NCBI RefSeq assembly: GCF_014295035.1 | Contig: NZ_CP060404.1 | Coordinates: 2,258,501 to 2,322,500 of the forward strand | Source: Streptomyces buecherae | GTDB taxonomy: Bacteria; Actinomycetota; Actinomycetes; Streptomycetales; Streptomycetaceae | Direction: 5' to 3' | DNA length: 64,000 nucleotides | Part shown: positions 47,013 through 58,929 of the stretch, one piece after another | Layout: every line of letters begins with the position of its first letter | Position numbering within the stretch: position 1 is the stretch's first letter | Notes under the pieces: model-generated | What the model saw: the letters and a program-made list of their open reading frames with translations, nothing else | Databases searched by the model: none | Told to the model about the DNA's origin: nothing | Position numbers and translations under genes: made by a program

Positions 47013-48524
47013 TCACAGGGCCGGTGCCTCCTCCAGCAGGTGGTGGCCCCAGCGGTCGACGAACGCCGCCTCGACCGCCGCGCCTACCCGGTACAGCCGG
47101 TCGTCAGCCATGGCGGGGGCGATGATCTGCAGACCCACCGGCAGCCCGTCCTCGGGGGCGAGGCCGCACGGCAGCGACATCGCCGCGTTCCCCGCCAGGT
47201 TGGAGGGGATGGTGCACAGGTCGGCAAGGTACATCGCCAGCGGGTCGTCCGCGCGCTCACCGATCGGGAAGGCGGTGGTCGGCGTGGTCGGCGAGATCAG
47301 CACGTCCACCGACGCGAAGGCCCGCTCGAAGTCGCGCGCGATGAGCGTGCGCACCTTCTGCGCGGAGCCGTAGTACGCGTCGTAGTACCCGGAGGACAGG
47401 GCGTACGTGCCGAGCATGATCCGCCGCTTGACCTCGTCGCCGAAGCCCGCCTCGCGGGTCAGCGCGGTGACGTCCTCGGCCGACCGGGTGCCGTCGTCGC
47501 CGACGCGCAGCCCGTAGCGCATGGCGTCGAAGCGGGCCAGGTTGGAGGAGCACTCGGACGGCGCGATCAGGTAGTACGCGGCCAGGGCCCGGTCGAAGGA
47601 CGGGCAGGAGACCTCGACGACCTCGGCCCCCAGCTCGCGCAGCAGCTCGACGGACTCGTTGAACCGCTGCATCACGCCGGCCTGGTAGCCCTCGCCGCTG
47701 AACTCCTTGACGACGCCGATGCGCAGGCCCGCCACGTCGCCCTCGCGCGCCGCCGCCACCACCGACGGCACCGGCGCGTCGATCGAGGTGGAGTCGAGCG
47801 GGTCGTGCCCGGCGATGGCTTCGTGCAGCAGCGCCGCGTCGAGGACGGTACGGGCGCAGGGCCCGCCCTGGTCGAGCGAGGAGGAGAAGGCGACCATGCC
47901 GTACCGCGAGACGGCGCCGTAGGTCGGCTTGACGCCCACCGTGCCGGTCACGGCGGCGGGCTGGCGGATCGAGCCGCCGGTGTCCGTGCCGATCGCCAGC
48001 GGGGCCTGGTACGAGGCGAGCGCGGCCGACGAACCGCCGCCGGAGCCACCCGGGATGCGGGTCAGGTCCCACGGGTTGCCGGTCGGCCCGTACGCGCTGT
48101 TCTCGGTGGAGGAGCCCATGGCGAACTCGTCCATGTTGGTCTTGCCGAGGATGACGACGTCGGCGGCCTTCAGCCGCTGGGTGAGCGTCGCGTCGTACGG
48201 CGGGATCCAGCCCTCGAGGATCTTGGAACCGACGGTGGTCGGCACGCCCTTGGTGGTGAAGATGTCCTTCAGCGCCAGCGGGACGCCCGCGAGGGGGCCC
48301 AGCTTCTCGCCACGGGCGCGCTTGTCGTCCACGGCGCGGGCCTGCGCGAGCGCGCCCTCGCGGTCGACGTGCAGGAAGGCGTGCACCTTCTCGTCGACGG
48401 CGGCGATCCGGTCGAGGTGGGCCTCGGTCACCTGGACCGCGGTCACCTCGCCGGAGGCGATCCGGGCGGCGGTCTCGGCCGCCGTGAGCTTGGTCAGGTC
48501 GGTGGTACCCGGCACGGTGGTCAC
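47013..48524 (-). CDS. gatA: Asp/Glu-tRNA amidotransferase subunit A
   Basis: 503 residues; amidase-signature glutaminase. It releases ammonia from glutamine for GatB. Catalytic Ser-cisSer-Lys set: Lys in [12 protein letters not shown]; serines in [20 protein letters not shown] and [12 protein letters not shown]. Start GTG 48522-48524 overlaps the gatC stop by four bases (GTGA), so translation is coupled. Confidence 0.97.
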   Translation of the reverse strand: MTTVPGTTDLTKLTAAETAARIASGEVTAVQVTEAHLDRIAAVDEKVHAFLHVDREGALAQARAVDDKRARGEKLGPLAGVPLALKDIFTTKGVPTTVGSKILEGWIPPYDATLTQRLKAADVVILGKTNMDEFAMGSSTENSAYGPTGNPWDLTRIPGGSGGGSSAALASYQAPLAIGTDTGGSIRQPAAVTGTVGVKPTYGAVSRYGMVAFSSSLDQGGPCARTVLDAALLHEAIAGHDPLDSTSIDAPVPSVVAAAREGDVAGLRIGVVKEFSGEGYQAGVMQRFNESVELLRELGAEVVEVSCPSFDRALAAYYLIAPSECSSNLARFDAMRYGLRVGDDGTRSAEDVTALTREAGFGDEVKRRIMLGTYALSSGYYDAYYGSAQKVRTLIARDFERAFASVDVLISPTTPTTAFPIGERADDPLAMYLADLCTIPSNLAGNAAMSLPCGLAPEDGLPVGLQIIAPAMADDRLYRVGAAVEAAFVDRWGHHLLEEAPAL

Positions 48525-48817
48525 TCCTCACCCAGGATCTGCGGAACCTTGAAACGCTGCTGCTCCTGGGCGGGGGCGCCGGACAGCGCCTCCTGCGGGG
48601 TCAGCGACGGGCGGACCTCGTCCGGCCGCATGACGTTGGTCAGCGGCAGCGGGTGGGAGGTCGGGGGGACGTCCTCGGAGGCGACATCGGAAACGCGGGC
48701 GACCGCGCCGATGATCACGTCGAGCTGTTCGGCGAAGTGGTCGAGCTCTTCGTCCTTCAGCTCAAGACGCGACAGCCGAGCGAGGTGGGCGACCTCCTCG
48801 CGCGTGATGCCAGGCAT
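48521..48817 (-). CDS. gatC: Asp/Glu-tRNA amidotransferase subunit C
   Basis: 98 residues. Stabilises GatA and bridges it to GatB. The conserved N-terminus [20 protein letters not shown] and the tail ending in FKVPQIL are both present. First gene of the gat operon. Start ATG 48815-48817, with an AGGAT stretch upstream. Confidence 0.96.
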   Translation of the reverse strand: MPGITREEVAHLARLSRLELKDEELDHFAEQLDVIIGAVARVSDVASEDVPPTSHPLPLTNVMRPDEVRPSLTPQEALSGAPAQEQQRFKVPQILGEE

Positions 48818-49398
48818 GCAGCGATCCTCTGGGTTCTTGGCTTGGGTTCGGGCTGGATTGCGGGTGAACGGGCTGGGTTCCTGAGCGTGGACCCGGGCGC
48901 CGTGTGACCGGAGCCGGCCCGTGCGCCGGGTCGTGACGCGCGCCCAATCCTATGCGCCACGGACAGCACCCGACGAAGGGCTTTCCGACGGCCCCCAGCA
49001 CAGCCACCCACCACCCCGCCTCGGGCCACCGCGCCCACGGCCACGAGCGAGACCGCGGACGGCGCGGCGGAGCGGTCGGGGGGGCGTGTGGGGCGTGGGG
49101 GCATGGGGGCGGGGCGACCGTACGGGCGGGGCGGCGGTCCGAGGCTGGGGCGGGGGTCCGCGGCTGGGGCGGCGGTCCGGGGCGGCGGTCCGGAGCCAGG
49201 GTGCGGGGCGTCGTCGGTGGACGGGGTTTCGCCGCCGGGCCGCGCTCGCGCGGTTCCCTTCTGGTGCCCTGGTCACCAAAAAGTGCGTTCTTCCACGTCA
49301 GGGCCCTCCGTCCCTACGGTGTGCGAGGCGTCGGCTAGAGCCGACGGTCACCGCCCCTGCCCCCGCACCGCCACCGCGGCTGAACCGCTGGGAGTCCC
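48818..49398. other. Divergent gap between gatC and the VOC gene
   Basis: 581 bp without a supported gene. 49080-49210 is a degenerate G-rich repeat (GGCGGTCCGAGGCTGGGGC-like copies). At about 49270-49295 the sequence turns AT-richer, with TGGTCACCA (an odd palindrome) next to AAAAAGTGCG. This is a likely operator/promoter for the VOC gene, possibly of HxlR type. No regulator gene is adjacent. Confidence 0.45.
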
Positions 49399-49776
49399 AT
49401 GACCATCCTCAAGACGTACGCCCGCCTGTGGACCGACAGCCTCGACGGCGCGCTGCCGCTGCTGCGCGAGTTGACGGGGGCCGAGCCCGATCTGCGGCTG
49501 GGGTTCGAGGCCGTCGAGCTGGCGGCCGTCGGCGACTTCCTCGTCATCGCCGGGCCGGCCGAGGAACGGGCCAAGTACGCGCACGCCTCCGCCACCGTCG
49601 TCGTCGACGACCTCGACGCCTGCCAGGCCACGCTCACGGCCTCGGGCGCCACCCTCACCACGCCCCTGACCACGGGGCCGACCGGCCGCTTCTGCTACGC
49701 ACGCCACGCCGACGGGGCCGAGGTCGAGTACGTCGAGTGGGTCCCGGAACTGGTCCAGCGGATCATCCACCCGTAA
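49399..49776 (+). CDS. VOC-family (glyoxalase/bleomycin-resistance-like) protein
   Basis: 125 residues, one complete VOC unit. Seen: ILKTYARLWTDSLDGALPLL at the start, FLVIAGPAEE, ATVVVDDLDACQATL and the C-terminal ADGAEVEYVEWVPEL. Role unknown; the family includes small enzymes and binding proteins. Start ATG 49399-49401; the upstream GCTGGGAG gives a ribosome site. The 186 bp after it contain GGCTC repeats and a GCCCGG/CCGGGC hairpin at about 49842-49859. Confidence 0.85.
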   Translation: MTILKTYARLWTDSLDGALPLLRELTGAEPDLRLGFEAVELAAVGDFLVIAGPAEERAKYAHASATVVVDDLDACQATLTASGATLTTPLTTGPTGRFCYARHADGAEVEYVEWVPELVQRIIHP

Positions 49777-49962
49777 CCCGCTCCGCCCGCTCGCCTCCGG
49801 CCCCTCCCCCGGCCGGCTCGGCTCGGCTCGGCTGAGCCTGCGCGCCCGGCCCGTTCCGGGCCTACCAGGCCAGTTCGGCACGGTCCGGGGGCGCCCCGTC
49901 GGCGGCTCGCGGCAGGCCCGCTACCTCAGGCAAAACGTTGCGGCAATCGGCCGATGCGGGGT

Positions 49963-52122
49963 CTATGTCACCGGCTGGTCCGCCTCCTTGCCCACCGACG
50001 CGGCCGGGGTCTTCTGTTCGGTCGACGCCGCCGGCACCGAGGGTTCCGCCGACGCCTGGAGGGCCTGGCCGCGTTCGATCTCCCGGTGCCAGCCGCTCTT
50101 GCCACGGAGCTTGAGCCAGGCCGTCGTCTCCTCGGGCGGCATCGCCGCGGCCACGAGCCAGCCCTGCACCGCGTCGCAGCCCAGATCGCGCAGCCGCTCC
50201 CAGGTCTCGTCGTCCTCCACGCCCTCCGCGACGACCAGCAGCCCCAGCGAGTGGGCGAGGTCGAGGGTGCAGCGGACGATCTCCGCGTCCTCGTTGTCCA
50301 CGACCAGACGGGCCACGAACGACCGGTCGATCTTCAGCTCGCTCACCGGCAGGCGGCGCAGGTGCACCAGCGAGGAGTAGCCGGTGCCGAAGTCGTCCAG
50401 CGACATCTTGACGCCGTGCCCGGTCAGGCCCGCCATCGTGTCGGCGGCCCGCTGCGGGTCCTCCAACAGGACGTGCTCGGTTATCTCCAGTTGCAGCGCG
50501 CCGGGCGGTACGCCGTGCCGGGCCAGGCGCGCGGCGACCGCGCCAGCGAAGCCGGGGGTGTGCACGTCGCGCGGCGAGACGTTCACGGCGACCGGCACGT
50601 CGAGGCCGGCGGCGCGCCACTGGGCGACCTGGCCGAGCGCCGTCTCCAACACGTACTCCGTCAGCTTGGGCATCAGGCCCGAGCTCTCGGCCATGGCGAT
50701 GAACTCGTCCGGCGGCACCTTGCCCCGGTCCGGGTGCACCCAGCGCACCAGCGCCTCAAGGCCGGCGACGTGTCCGTCGAAGCCGACCTTGGGCTGGTAG
50801 TGCAGCTCCACGTCGCCCGCGTCCAGGGCGCGGCGCAGGTCGCCGAGGAGGCCGAGCCGGTCGGGCGTGTTGCCGTCCCGGCGCGCCTCGTAGACCTCGG
50901 TGCCGCTGCGGTCCCGCTTGGCCTGGTACATGGCGACGTCCGCCCGGCGCAGCAGGCCCTCGGCGTCGATGGCGTGGTCGGGGAAGACGGCGACCCCGGC
51001 GCTGGCCTCCAGGACCAACGTGAGCCCGTCGAGGTCGAGCGGCGAGCCGAGGGCGGCGATGAGCGAGCGGGCGGCGCGCTGAGCGCTGGTCAGGGAGTCG
51101 GCGGTGGGCAGCAGTACGGCGAACTCGTCGCCGCCGAGCCGGGCCACCTCGGCGCCGCGCGGCAGCGCCAGCCGCAGCCGCTCGGCGATCTGCAACAGCA
51201 GCCGGTCGCCGGCGAGGTGGCCGAGGGTGTCGTTGACGGAGCGGAACCGGTCGAGGTCGATGAGTACGAGCGCCGAGCGGGTGCCGGCCCGCTCGGCCTC
51301 GTCCAGCGCCGACCAGGTGCGCTCCAGCAGCCACTGACGGTTGGGCAGCCCGGTCAGCGGGTCGCGGAGCTGCTCCTCGGCGCGGACCCGGGCGATCCAG
51401 AGCGTGGAGTCGAGGGCTATCAGCGGCACCGCGAACAGCGGGAGCAGCATCGGGGTGTGCACGCCGACGACGACGATGAGCGGGGCGATGCCCAGGAGGG
51501 CGATGCCGACCAGCGCCTGGCGGACGATGGCGGTGCGCACGACGGTGCGCAGGCCGCCGCCGCGCGGCGCCATCGTGTACCAGAGCAGGGCCCGGGTCAC
51601 CAGCAGGTAGGAGAAGGCGACCAGGGCGATGGGCGGGATGACGTACAGGTTCCAGGCGTCGGGCTGCCAGGGGTGTTCCACCGAGGGGATGGTGCCGAGC
51701 GCGGCGAGGGCCAGGCCCGCGGCGCCGATGCCGAGGATGTCCACGGCGCCGTGCAACAGGGCCTGGCGCCAGCGGTGTCGGCGGGCCGCGCCGACCAGCA
51801 CGACCACGGCCAGGCTGATGACGACGGCGGGCAGCCAGCCGTACAGCAGCAGGGCGGCCAGGGTGAGGGCGGCGCCGGAGCCGGTGCCGCCCCACCAGCG
51901 GTCACGGCCGAGGGCCACCAGGTGGCCGACGATCGCCCCGGTCAGCACGGCCAGCGACCAGCCGACGGTGCCGCTCGGGAAGAGCGCAGTGTCGGTGCGC
52001 AGCACGCGGAAGACGCCCACGCCCAGGGCGACGGCGGCCAGCGCGACGACCACTACCGGTAAACCGGGGAGAGCGTTCCGCCACAACCGCGACACTGGGG
52101 CGGCGCTGTCGGTCGGTTTCAT
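49963..52122 (-). CDS. rmdB: Membrane GGDEF-EAL c-di-GMP phosphodiesterase (RmdB-like)
   Basis: 719 residues. About six to seven hydrophobic segments (to about residue 190) are followed by GGDEF (ARLGGDEF, near residue 329) and EAL (GLEALVRW, near 454). EAL catalytic motifs are intact: LEITEH, SLDDFGTGYSS, LKIDRSFV and AEGVED. The GGDEF has its signature but lacks the RxxD I-site. Prediction: c-di-GMP hydrolysis dominates. In Streptomyces, RmdB is such an enzyme, controls development, and lies between ligA and gat genes (from memory). Start ATG 52120-52122, with GAGAGGG upstream. Confidence 0.88.
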   Translation of the reverse strand: MKPTDSAAPVSRLWRNALPGLPVVVVALAAVALGVGVFRVLRTDTALFPSGTVGWSLAVLTGAIVGHLVALGRDRWWGGTGSGAALTLAALLLYGWLPAVVISLAVVVLVGAARRHRWRQALLHGAVDILGIGAAGLALAALGTIPSVEHPWQPDAWNLYVIPPIALVAFSYLLVTRALLWYTMAPRGGGLRTVVRTAIVRQALVGIALLGIAPLIVVVGVHTPMLLPLFAVPLIALDSTLWIARVRAEEQLRDPLTGLPNRQWLLERTWSALDEAERAGTRSALVLIDLDRFRSVNDTLGHLAGDRLLLQIAERLRLALPRGAEVARLGGDEFAVLLPTADSLTSAQRAARSLIAALGSPLDLDGLTLVLEASAGVAVFPDHAIDAEGLLRRADVAMYQAKRDRSGTEVYEARRDGNTPDRLGLLGDLRRALDAGDVELHYQPKVGFDGHVAGLEALVRWVHPDRGKVPPDEFIAMAESSGLMPKLTEYVLETALGQVAQWRAAGLDVPVAVNVSPRDVHTPGFAGAVAARLARHGVPPGALQLEITEHVLLEDPQRAADTMAGLTGHGVKMSLDDFGTGYSSLVHLRRLPVSELKIDRSFVARLVVDNEDAEIVRCTLDLAHSLGLLVVAEGVEDDETWERLRDLGCDAVQGWLVAAAMPPEETTAWLKLRGKSGWHREIERGQALQASAEPSVPAASTEQKTPAASVGKEADQPVT

Positions 52123-52317
52123 ACCCGTCCCTCTCACAGCCGGCGGTGCCCGCGCCACGGCAGGCGCACATCTCAACAGTAGGCCGCACTAGGCTACGGG
52201 GAGCAGCGATCGACAGCGGTTGCCCGAATGCGCCCGCGCTCTCCGTAACCATCCGATATGCGCTATAAGAGTGATGCCCGCCGGCCACGGCCGGGCCACC
52301 CCCAGAGCGTCTGTGAA

Positions 52318-54600
<2,283 letters not shown>

Positions 54601-54652
54601 TTACCTCATCCGTCAACCGCCTCGCGGACACCACGCCGCGGGGCGGGCGCCA

Positions 54653-55678
54653 TCACTCAGGGTTGTCCACGAGCGATGTCGCCGCCCGGACGCAGTGGTC
54701 CAGCGCGGCGCGCGCGTACCTCGGCGAGGCACCCGCGAGCCCGCAGGAGGGGGTGACCACCACGGACTCCGCGAGGGTCCCCGGCGACAGCCCCAACCTG
54801 CGCCACAGCGTCCTGACACCCATGACGCTACCCGCAGGGTCTGACAATGGCCCTGATTGCGGGTCCGTGCCCGGCAGCACACCGGCGAACAGCGTGAGGC
54901 CACCCTCGACCGCCTCGCCGATCGCCTCCTCCTCACGCTCCGTGACGAGCGAGAAGTCGAAGGAGACGCCCGCCACGCCGGAACGGTGCAGCAGCCCGAA
55001 CGGGACGCCGGGCGCGCAGCAGTGCACGACCACGGGCCCGTCGTGCAGCGCGCACATCTCGCGCAGCGCGCCCTCGACCACCACCCGGTCGACGGCGGGG
55101 TGGGTGCGGTAGCCGCTGGCGGAGCGGACCCGGCCCTCGAGGACGGCGCGCAGCGAGGGCTCGTCGAGCTGGAGCGCCACGCGGGCGCCCGGCACCCGGC
55201 GCCGCACGTCGGCCAGGTGCGCGCGCAGCCCCTCGGCCAGCGATCCGACCAGGTCCCGGCAGGCGCCGGGGTCGCTGAGCATGGCCTCGCCGCCGCGCAG
55301 CTCCAGCGCCGCGGCCAGCGTCCAGGGCCCGACGGCGGACACCTTGAGCGTTCCGGTGTACCCCTGGGTGTACTCCTCCAGCGCGTCCAGGTCCTGGCCG
55401 AGCCAGGAACGCGCGCGCCGAGTGTCACGGCCGGGGTGGTCGCCGATCCGCCAGCCGCTGGGCTCCACGCGCGCGTACAGCTCCACGAGCATCCCGGCGG
55501 TGCGCCCGATCATGTCCGCGCCGGGGCCCCGCGCCGGCAGCTCCGGCAGGTACGGCAGCCGCTCCAGCGAACCGGTCACGGTCCTGGCGGCCTCCCGGGC
55601 GTCCTCGCCCGGCATGGAGCCGATGCCGGTCGCGGCGCCCGCGCCCCAGCCCATCTCGTCGTTCTCGCTCACACTCAC
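54653..55678 (-). CDS. Cobalamin-independent methionine synthase-like protein (MetE C-terminal domain)
   Basis: 341 residues, single-domain version of the MetE catalytic half. Zinc ligands appear as His-Cys in VVVHCCAPGVPFG and a later Cys in VVVTPSCGLAGAS; the first is preceded by LQLDEPSLRAVLEG. Such short proteins occur beside ligA in actinomycetes; true methionine synthase activity is not certain. The start is one of two tandem GTG codons (55676-55678 or 55672); no clear ribosome site is seen. Confidence 0.85.
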   Translation of the reverse strand: MSVSENDEMGWGAGAATGIGSMPGEDAREAARTVTGSLERLPYLPELPARGPGADMIGRTAGMLVELYARVEPSGWRIGDHPGRDTRRARSWLGQDLDALEEYTQGYTGTLKVSAVGPWTLAAALELRGGEAMLSDPGACRDLVGSLAEGLRAHLADVRRRVPGARVALQLDEPSLRAVLEGRVRSASGYRTHPAVDRVVVEGALREMCALHDGPVVVHCCAPGVPFGLLHRSGVAGVSFDFSLVTEREEEAIGEAVEGGLTLFAGVLPGTDPQSGPLSDPAGSVMGVRTLWRRLGLSPGTLAESVVVTPSCGLAGASPRYARAALDHCVRAATSLVDNPE

Positions 55679-55990
55679 GCAGGAAGCGTACGAGGCGCGG
55701 GGCGCGGCGCCGTCGCCCCCGTACCGCCACGGCTCCCGGCGTGACCACCGCCCGGCTCCGCGCACCCTCCCGGGGCGCGCCCCGGCGGCTCCGCGTCTCT
55801 ACAGGGCACGGCGCACGGGGCACGGAGCCACGGGGTCCGTACGGCGCCACGCGCCCGTACGGCGCGACGACGCGTCGGTGCACGGGCCCACGGGGCGGGG
55901 CAACGACGGGGCGGGCTGGTCAGCGAACGGGGCCCGTCCCGGGGCGGGGCGCCAGCGGGCACCGGGCCCGGCGTCCGGGCCCGGGTGGGG
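55679..55990. other. Gap between MetE-like gene and SDR
   Basis: 312 bp, GC-rich, with no gene. It holds a weak remnant of the heptamer repeat (about 55803-55832, GGGCACGGCGCACGGGGCACGGAGCC in pieces) and a CCGTACGGCGC direct repeat at about 55837-55862. Confidence 0.45.
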
Positions 55991-56680
55991 TCAGGCGCGC
56001 GGGCGGACCGACAGGTCGGTGATCTCCGCGTCGCGCGGCAGGTCCAGGGCGGTGAGCAGGGTGGTGGCCACCGACTCCGGGGTCATCCAGCGCTCCGGGT
56101 CGTACTCCTTGCCCTCCTGCTGGTGCACCTTGACCTGCATGGGCGTGGCGGTGCGCCCCGGGTAGACGGTGGTGACCCGGATGCCGTTGCCGCTCTCCTC
56201 CCAGCGCAGCGCGTCGGCCAGCGCCTTGAGGCCGTGCTTGCTGGCCGCGTACGCGCTCCACTGGGCGTTGGCCCGCAGCCCCGCGCCCGAGTTCACGAAC
56301 ACCACGTGGCCCTTGGCCAGCCGGAGCTGGGGCAGCAGCAGGCGGGTGAGTTCGGCCGGCGAGACAAGGTTGGCGGCGAGTTGCTGGTTCCACGCCTTGG
56401 GGGTGAGGTCACCGACGTCGCCGAGTTCCACGACGCCGGCGATGTGCAGCAGCGAGTCGAGGCGCTCCGGCACCTGCTGGTGGCTGAACGCCCAGGACAG
56501 TCGCTCGGGCTCCGCCAGGTCGCCGACGAGCGTCTTGGCCCCGGGGTACCGCTCCGCCAACTGCTTCGCCCGCCCGGCGTCGCGCGCCAGCAACCACAGC
56601 TCGTCGCCGCGTGCGCACAGTCGCTCCGCGACGACGGTGCCGATGCCCGAGCCTGCTCCGGTGATCAGATGCGTACCCAT
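55991..56680 (-). CDS. Short-chain dehydrogenase/reductase
   Basis: 229 residues, classical SDR. Cofactor loop LITGAGSGIGTVVAERL; catalytic Ser in VFVNSGAG; Tyr-Lys pair in SAYAASKHGLKALADAL; PG motif TTVYPGRT. The substrate is unknown. Start ATG 56678-56680. The LOG gene lies upstream on the same strand, 74 bp away. Confidence 0.93.
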   Translation of the reverse strand: MGTHLITGAGSGIGTVVAERLCARGDELWLLARDAGRAKQLAERYPGAKTLVGDLAEPERLSWAFSHQQVPERLDSLLHIAGVVELGDVGDLTPKAWNQQLAANLVSPAELTRLLLPQLRLAKGHVVFVNSGAGLRANAQWSAYAASKHGLKALADALRWEESGNGIRVTTVYPGRTATPMQVKVHQQEGKEYDPERWMTPESVATTLLTALDLPRDAEITDLSVRPRA

Positions 56681-56754
56681 GCGGCGATCCTAACGACGGT
56701 TGCCGGGTGACCGGGGCGGCCGGGGGGACGGGGCCGGTCGGCGCGGGGCGCGGG

Positions 56755-57297
56755 CTACGGCTGGACGCCCGCCTGCTCCTCCAGGTAGGCCAGTGCGCCC
56801 ACCCCGTCCTCGGCGAAGAAGACGAGATCGGTGAGCGGGATCGGCAGGAAGCCCTCCTGCTCCATCCGCTGGAGCTGCTGTTTGAGGCCGTCGTAGAAGC
56901 CGGCCGCGTTGAGCAGCACCACCGGCTTGGTGTGCAGGCCGTGCTTCTTGAGCTCCAGGATCTCGGTCGCCTCGTCCAGCGTGCCGGTGCCGCCCACCAT
57001 GATCACGATCGCGTCGGCGCGCGCGAGGAGCTGCGCCTTGCGCTCGGCCAGGTCCTTGGTGATCAGCATCTCGTCCGCGTTCTGCCGCGCCTTGTCGCGG
57101 AGGAACTCCACCGAGACGCCGACCAGCCGTCCGCCGTGCTCCTGTACCCCGTCGGCCATGACCTTCATCAGGCCGGCCTCCGAGCCGCCCCACACCAGCG
57201 TGTGTCCGCCCTTGCCGAGCAACTCGGCGAACTCGCGGGCCGGTGTGACATAGCGCTCGTCGAGGTCGGCGGCGGAGCAGAAGACGCAGATGTTCAT
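56755..57297 (-). CDS. LOG-family protein (TIGR00730; lysine decarboxylase-like fold)
   Basis: 180 residues. The nucleotide-binding motif is VGGTGTLDEATE, with Val where the family PGGxGTxxE has Pro. It also has LVWGGSEAGLMKVMADG and the N-terminus MNICVFCSA. Related proteins are cytokinin-activating phosphoribohydrolases acting on nucleoside monophosphates; the role in Streptomyces is unclear. Start ATG 57295-57297. Confidence 0.88.
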   Translation of the reverse strand: MNICVFCSAADLDERYVTPAREFAELLGKGGHTLVWGGSEAGLMKVMADGVQEHGGRLVGVSVEFLRDKARQNADEMLITKDLAERKAQLLARADAIVIMVGGTGTLDEATEILELKKHGLHTKPVVLLNAAGFYDGLKQQLQRMEQEGFLPIPLTDLVFFAEDGVGALAYLEEQAGVQP

Positions 57298-57510
57298 GCC
57301 CGCCACTGTACGAGAGCCCGTCCGCGCCGGCGTTCGAAGCCCGGCCGACCGTTCACCCCGCCCGACCGGCGGGTTCGAGCGGGTGTAGCCGGGTCTGCCG
57401 GCTCCGGCTTCCGCCCCGTACGCCGCGCCGTGCGGCCGGTACGGGGCGGGGGGACGGGGCTCCGGAGAGCCGGGGTACGGGGCGGGGGGACGGGCCTTGG
57501 GGACGGTCGC

Positions 57511-58686
57511 TCAGGCCGCTGGGTCGGCGGTCGCCGTGGCCGCGGGTGTCGCGCGCTCCGTGTGGGCGATCGTCGCCGAACCCACCACCCGCGTGCCGTC
57601 GTACAGCACGATCGCCTGGCCCGGCGCCACGCCCCGTACCGGCGCGTCGAACCGGACCTCCAGCACGTCGCCCACCAACTCCGCCGCGACCGGCGTCTCG
57701 CTGCCGTGCGCGCGGAGCTGGGCCGTGTAGGTGCCGGGGCCGGTCGGCGGGGTGCCGCACCAGCGGGGCTTGATCGCGCTGAGCGCGGCGATGTCGAGGG
57801 CGCCGGCCGGTCCCACCGTCACGGTGTTGTTCACCGGGGAGATGTCGAGCACGTAGCGCGGCTTGCCGTCGGCGGCCGGGACGCCGAGGCGCAGGCCCTT
57901 GCGCTGACCGATGGTGAAGCCGTACGCACCCTCGTGGGTGCCCAGCTTCGTACCGTCCTCGTCCACGATGTCGCCCTCGGCCGTGCCGAGCTGCTTGGCC
58001 AGGAAGCCCTGCGTGTCGCCGTCGGCGATGAAGCAGATGTCGTGGCTGTCGGGCTTCTTCGCGACGGCGAGGCCGCGCCGCTCCGCCTCCGCGCGGATCT
58101 CGTCCTTGGTGGTGAGGGTGTCGCCGAGGGGGAACATCGCGTGCGCGAGCTGCCGGTCGTCGAGGACGCCGAGCACGTAGCTCTGGTCCTTCGCGAGGTC
58201 GGAGGCGCGGTGCAGCTCGCGGGAGCCGTCGTCGCGGGTGACGACGGTCGCGTAGTGGCCCGTGCACACGGCGTCGAAGCCGAGCGCGAGCGCCTTGTCG
58301 AGCAGCGCCGCGAACTTGATCTTCTCGTTGCAGCGCAGGCAGGGGTTGGGCGTGCGGCCCGCCGCGTACTCGGCGACGAAGTCCTCGACCACGTCCTCCC
58401 GGAACCGCTCGGCCAGGTCCCAGACGTAGAAGGGGATGCCGATCACGTCGGCGGCGCGGCGCGCGTCGCGCGAGTCCTCGATGGTGCAACAGCCGCGCGC
58501 ACCGGTGCGGAACGACTGCGGGTTGGCGGAGAGCGCGAGGTGCACGCCGGTCACCTCGTGCCCGGCCTCGGCGGCCCGCGCGGCGGCGACGGCGGAGTCG
58601 ACGCCGCCGGACATCGCGGCGAGCACACGGAGGCGACGGCCATCGCGCGGAGCGGAAGGATCGGGGGCGCCCGGGAAGTCAGTCAT
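57511..58686 (-). CDS. mnmA: tRNA-specific 2-thiouridylase
   Basis: 391 residues. Makes 2-thiouridine at the wobble base of tRNA Lys/Glu/Gln. ATP-PPi loop: [18 protein letters not shown]. Catalytic cysteines in [14 protein letters not shown] and [11 protein letters not shown]. The C-terminal beta domain is complete. Start ATG 58684-58686; the upstream open frame is repeat-derived. The cysteine desulfurase gene is upstream on the same strand, separated by the octamer array. Between here and the LOG gene a 21-bp direct repeat (57438-57458, 57474-57494) is visible. Confidence 0.97.
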   Translation of the reverse strand: MTDFPGAPDPSAPRDGRRLRVLAAMSGGVDSAVAAARAAEAGHEVTGVHLALSANPQSFRTGARGCCTIEDSRDARRAADVIGIPFYVWDLAERFREDVVEDFVAEYAAGRTPNPCLRCNEKIKFAALLDKALALGFDAVCTGHYATVVTRDDGSRELHRASDLAKDQSYVLGVLDDRQLAHAMFPLGDTLTTKDEIRAEAERRGLAVAKKPDSHDICFIADGDTQGFLAKQLGTAEGDIVDEDGTKLGTHEGAYGFTIGQRKGLRLGVPAADGKPRYVLDISPVNNTVTVGPAGALDIAALSAIKPRWCGTPPTGPGTYTAQLRAHGSETPVAAELVGDVLEVRFDAPVRGVAPGQAIVLYDGTRVVGSATIAHTERATPAATATADPAA

Positions 58687-58791
58687 AGCCGTTCCAGGGT
58701 ACGGGTGCGCCAGCCGGTACGTCGCCGCGATTCGGCCCCACCACGCCCCGGGGCCCCACACCCGCCCCACACCGCCCCACACCGCCCCATA

Positions 58792-58914
58792 ACGGGGCGA
58801 CGGGGCGACGGGGCGACGGGGCGACGGGGCGACGGGGCGACGGGGCGACGGGGCGACGGGGCGACGGGGCGACGGGGCGACGGGGCGACGGGGCGACGGG
58901 GCAGGATGCCGGGT
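58792..58914 (+). repeat. Octamer array O, (ACGGGGCG)13, with core-like end
   Basis: Thirteen perfect ACGGGGCG octamers (58792-58895) and a partial fourteenth are followed by AGGATGCCGGGT, which resembles the AGGATYGCCG part of the heptamer core. It is preceded by three CACCGCCCCA copies (about 58758-58788). It lies between mnmA and the cysteine desulfurase gene. Confidence 0.95.
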
Positions 58915-58929
58915 CGGGGCGCGCCGTCG

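Noticed and set aside
57438..57494. 21-bp direct repeat downstream of mnmA as a further family member
   Set aside because: The unit (GGTACGGGGCGGGGGGACGGG) resembles but does not match the heptamer or octamer arrays and occurs only twice.
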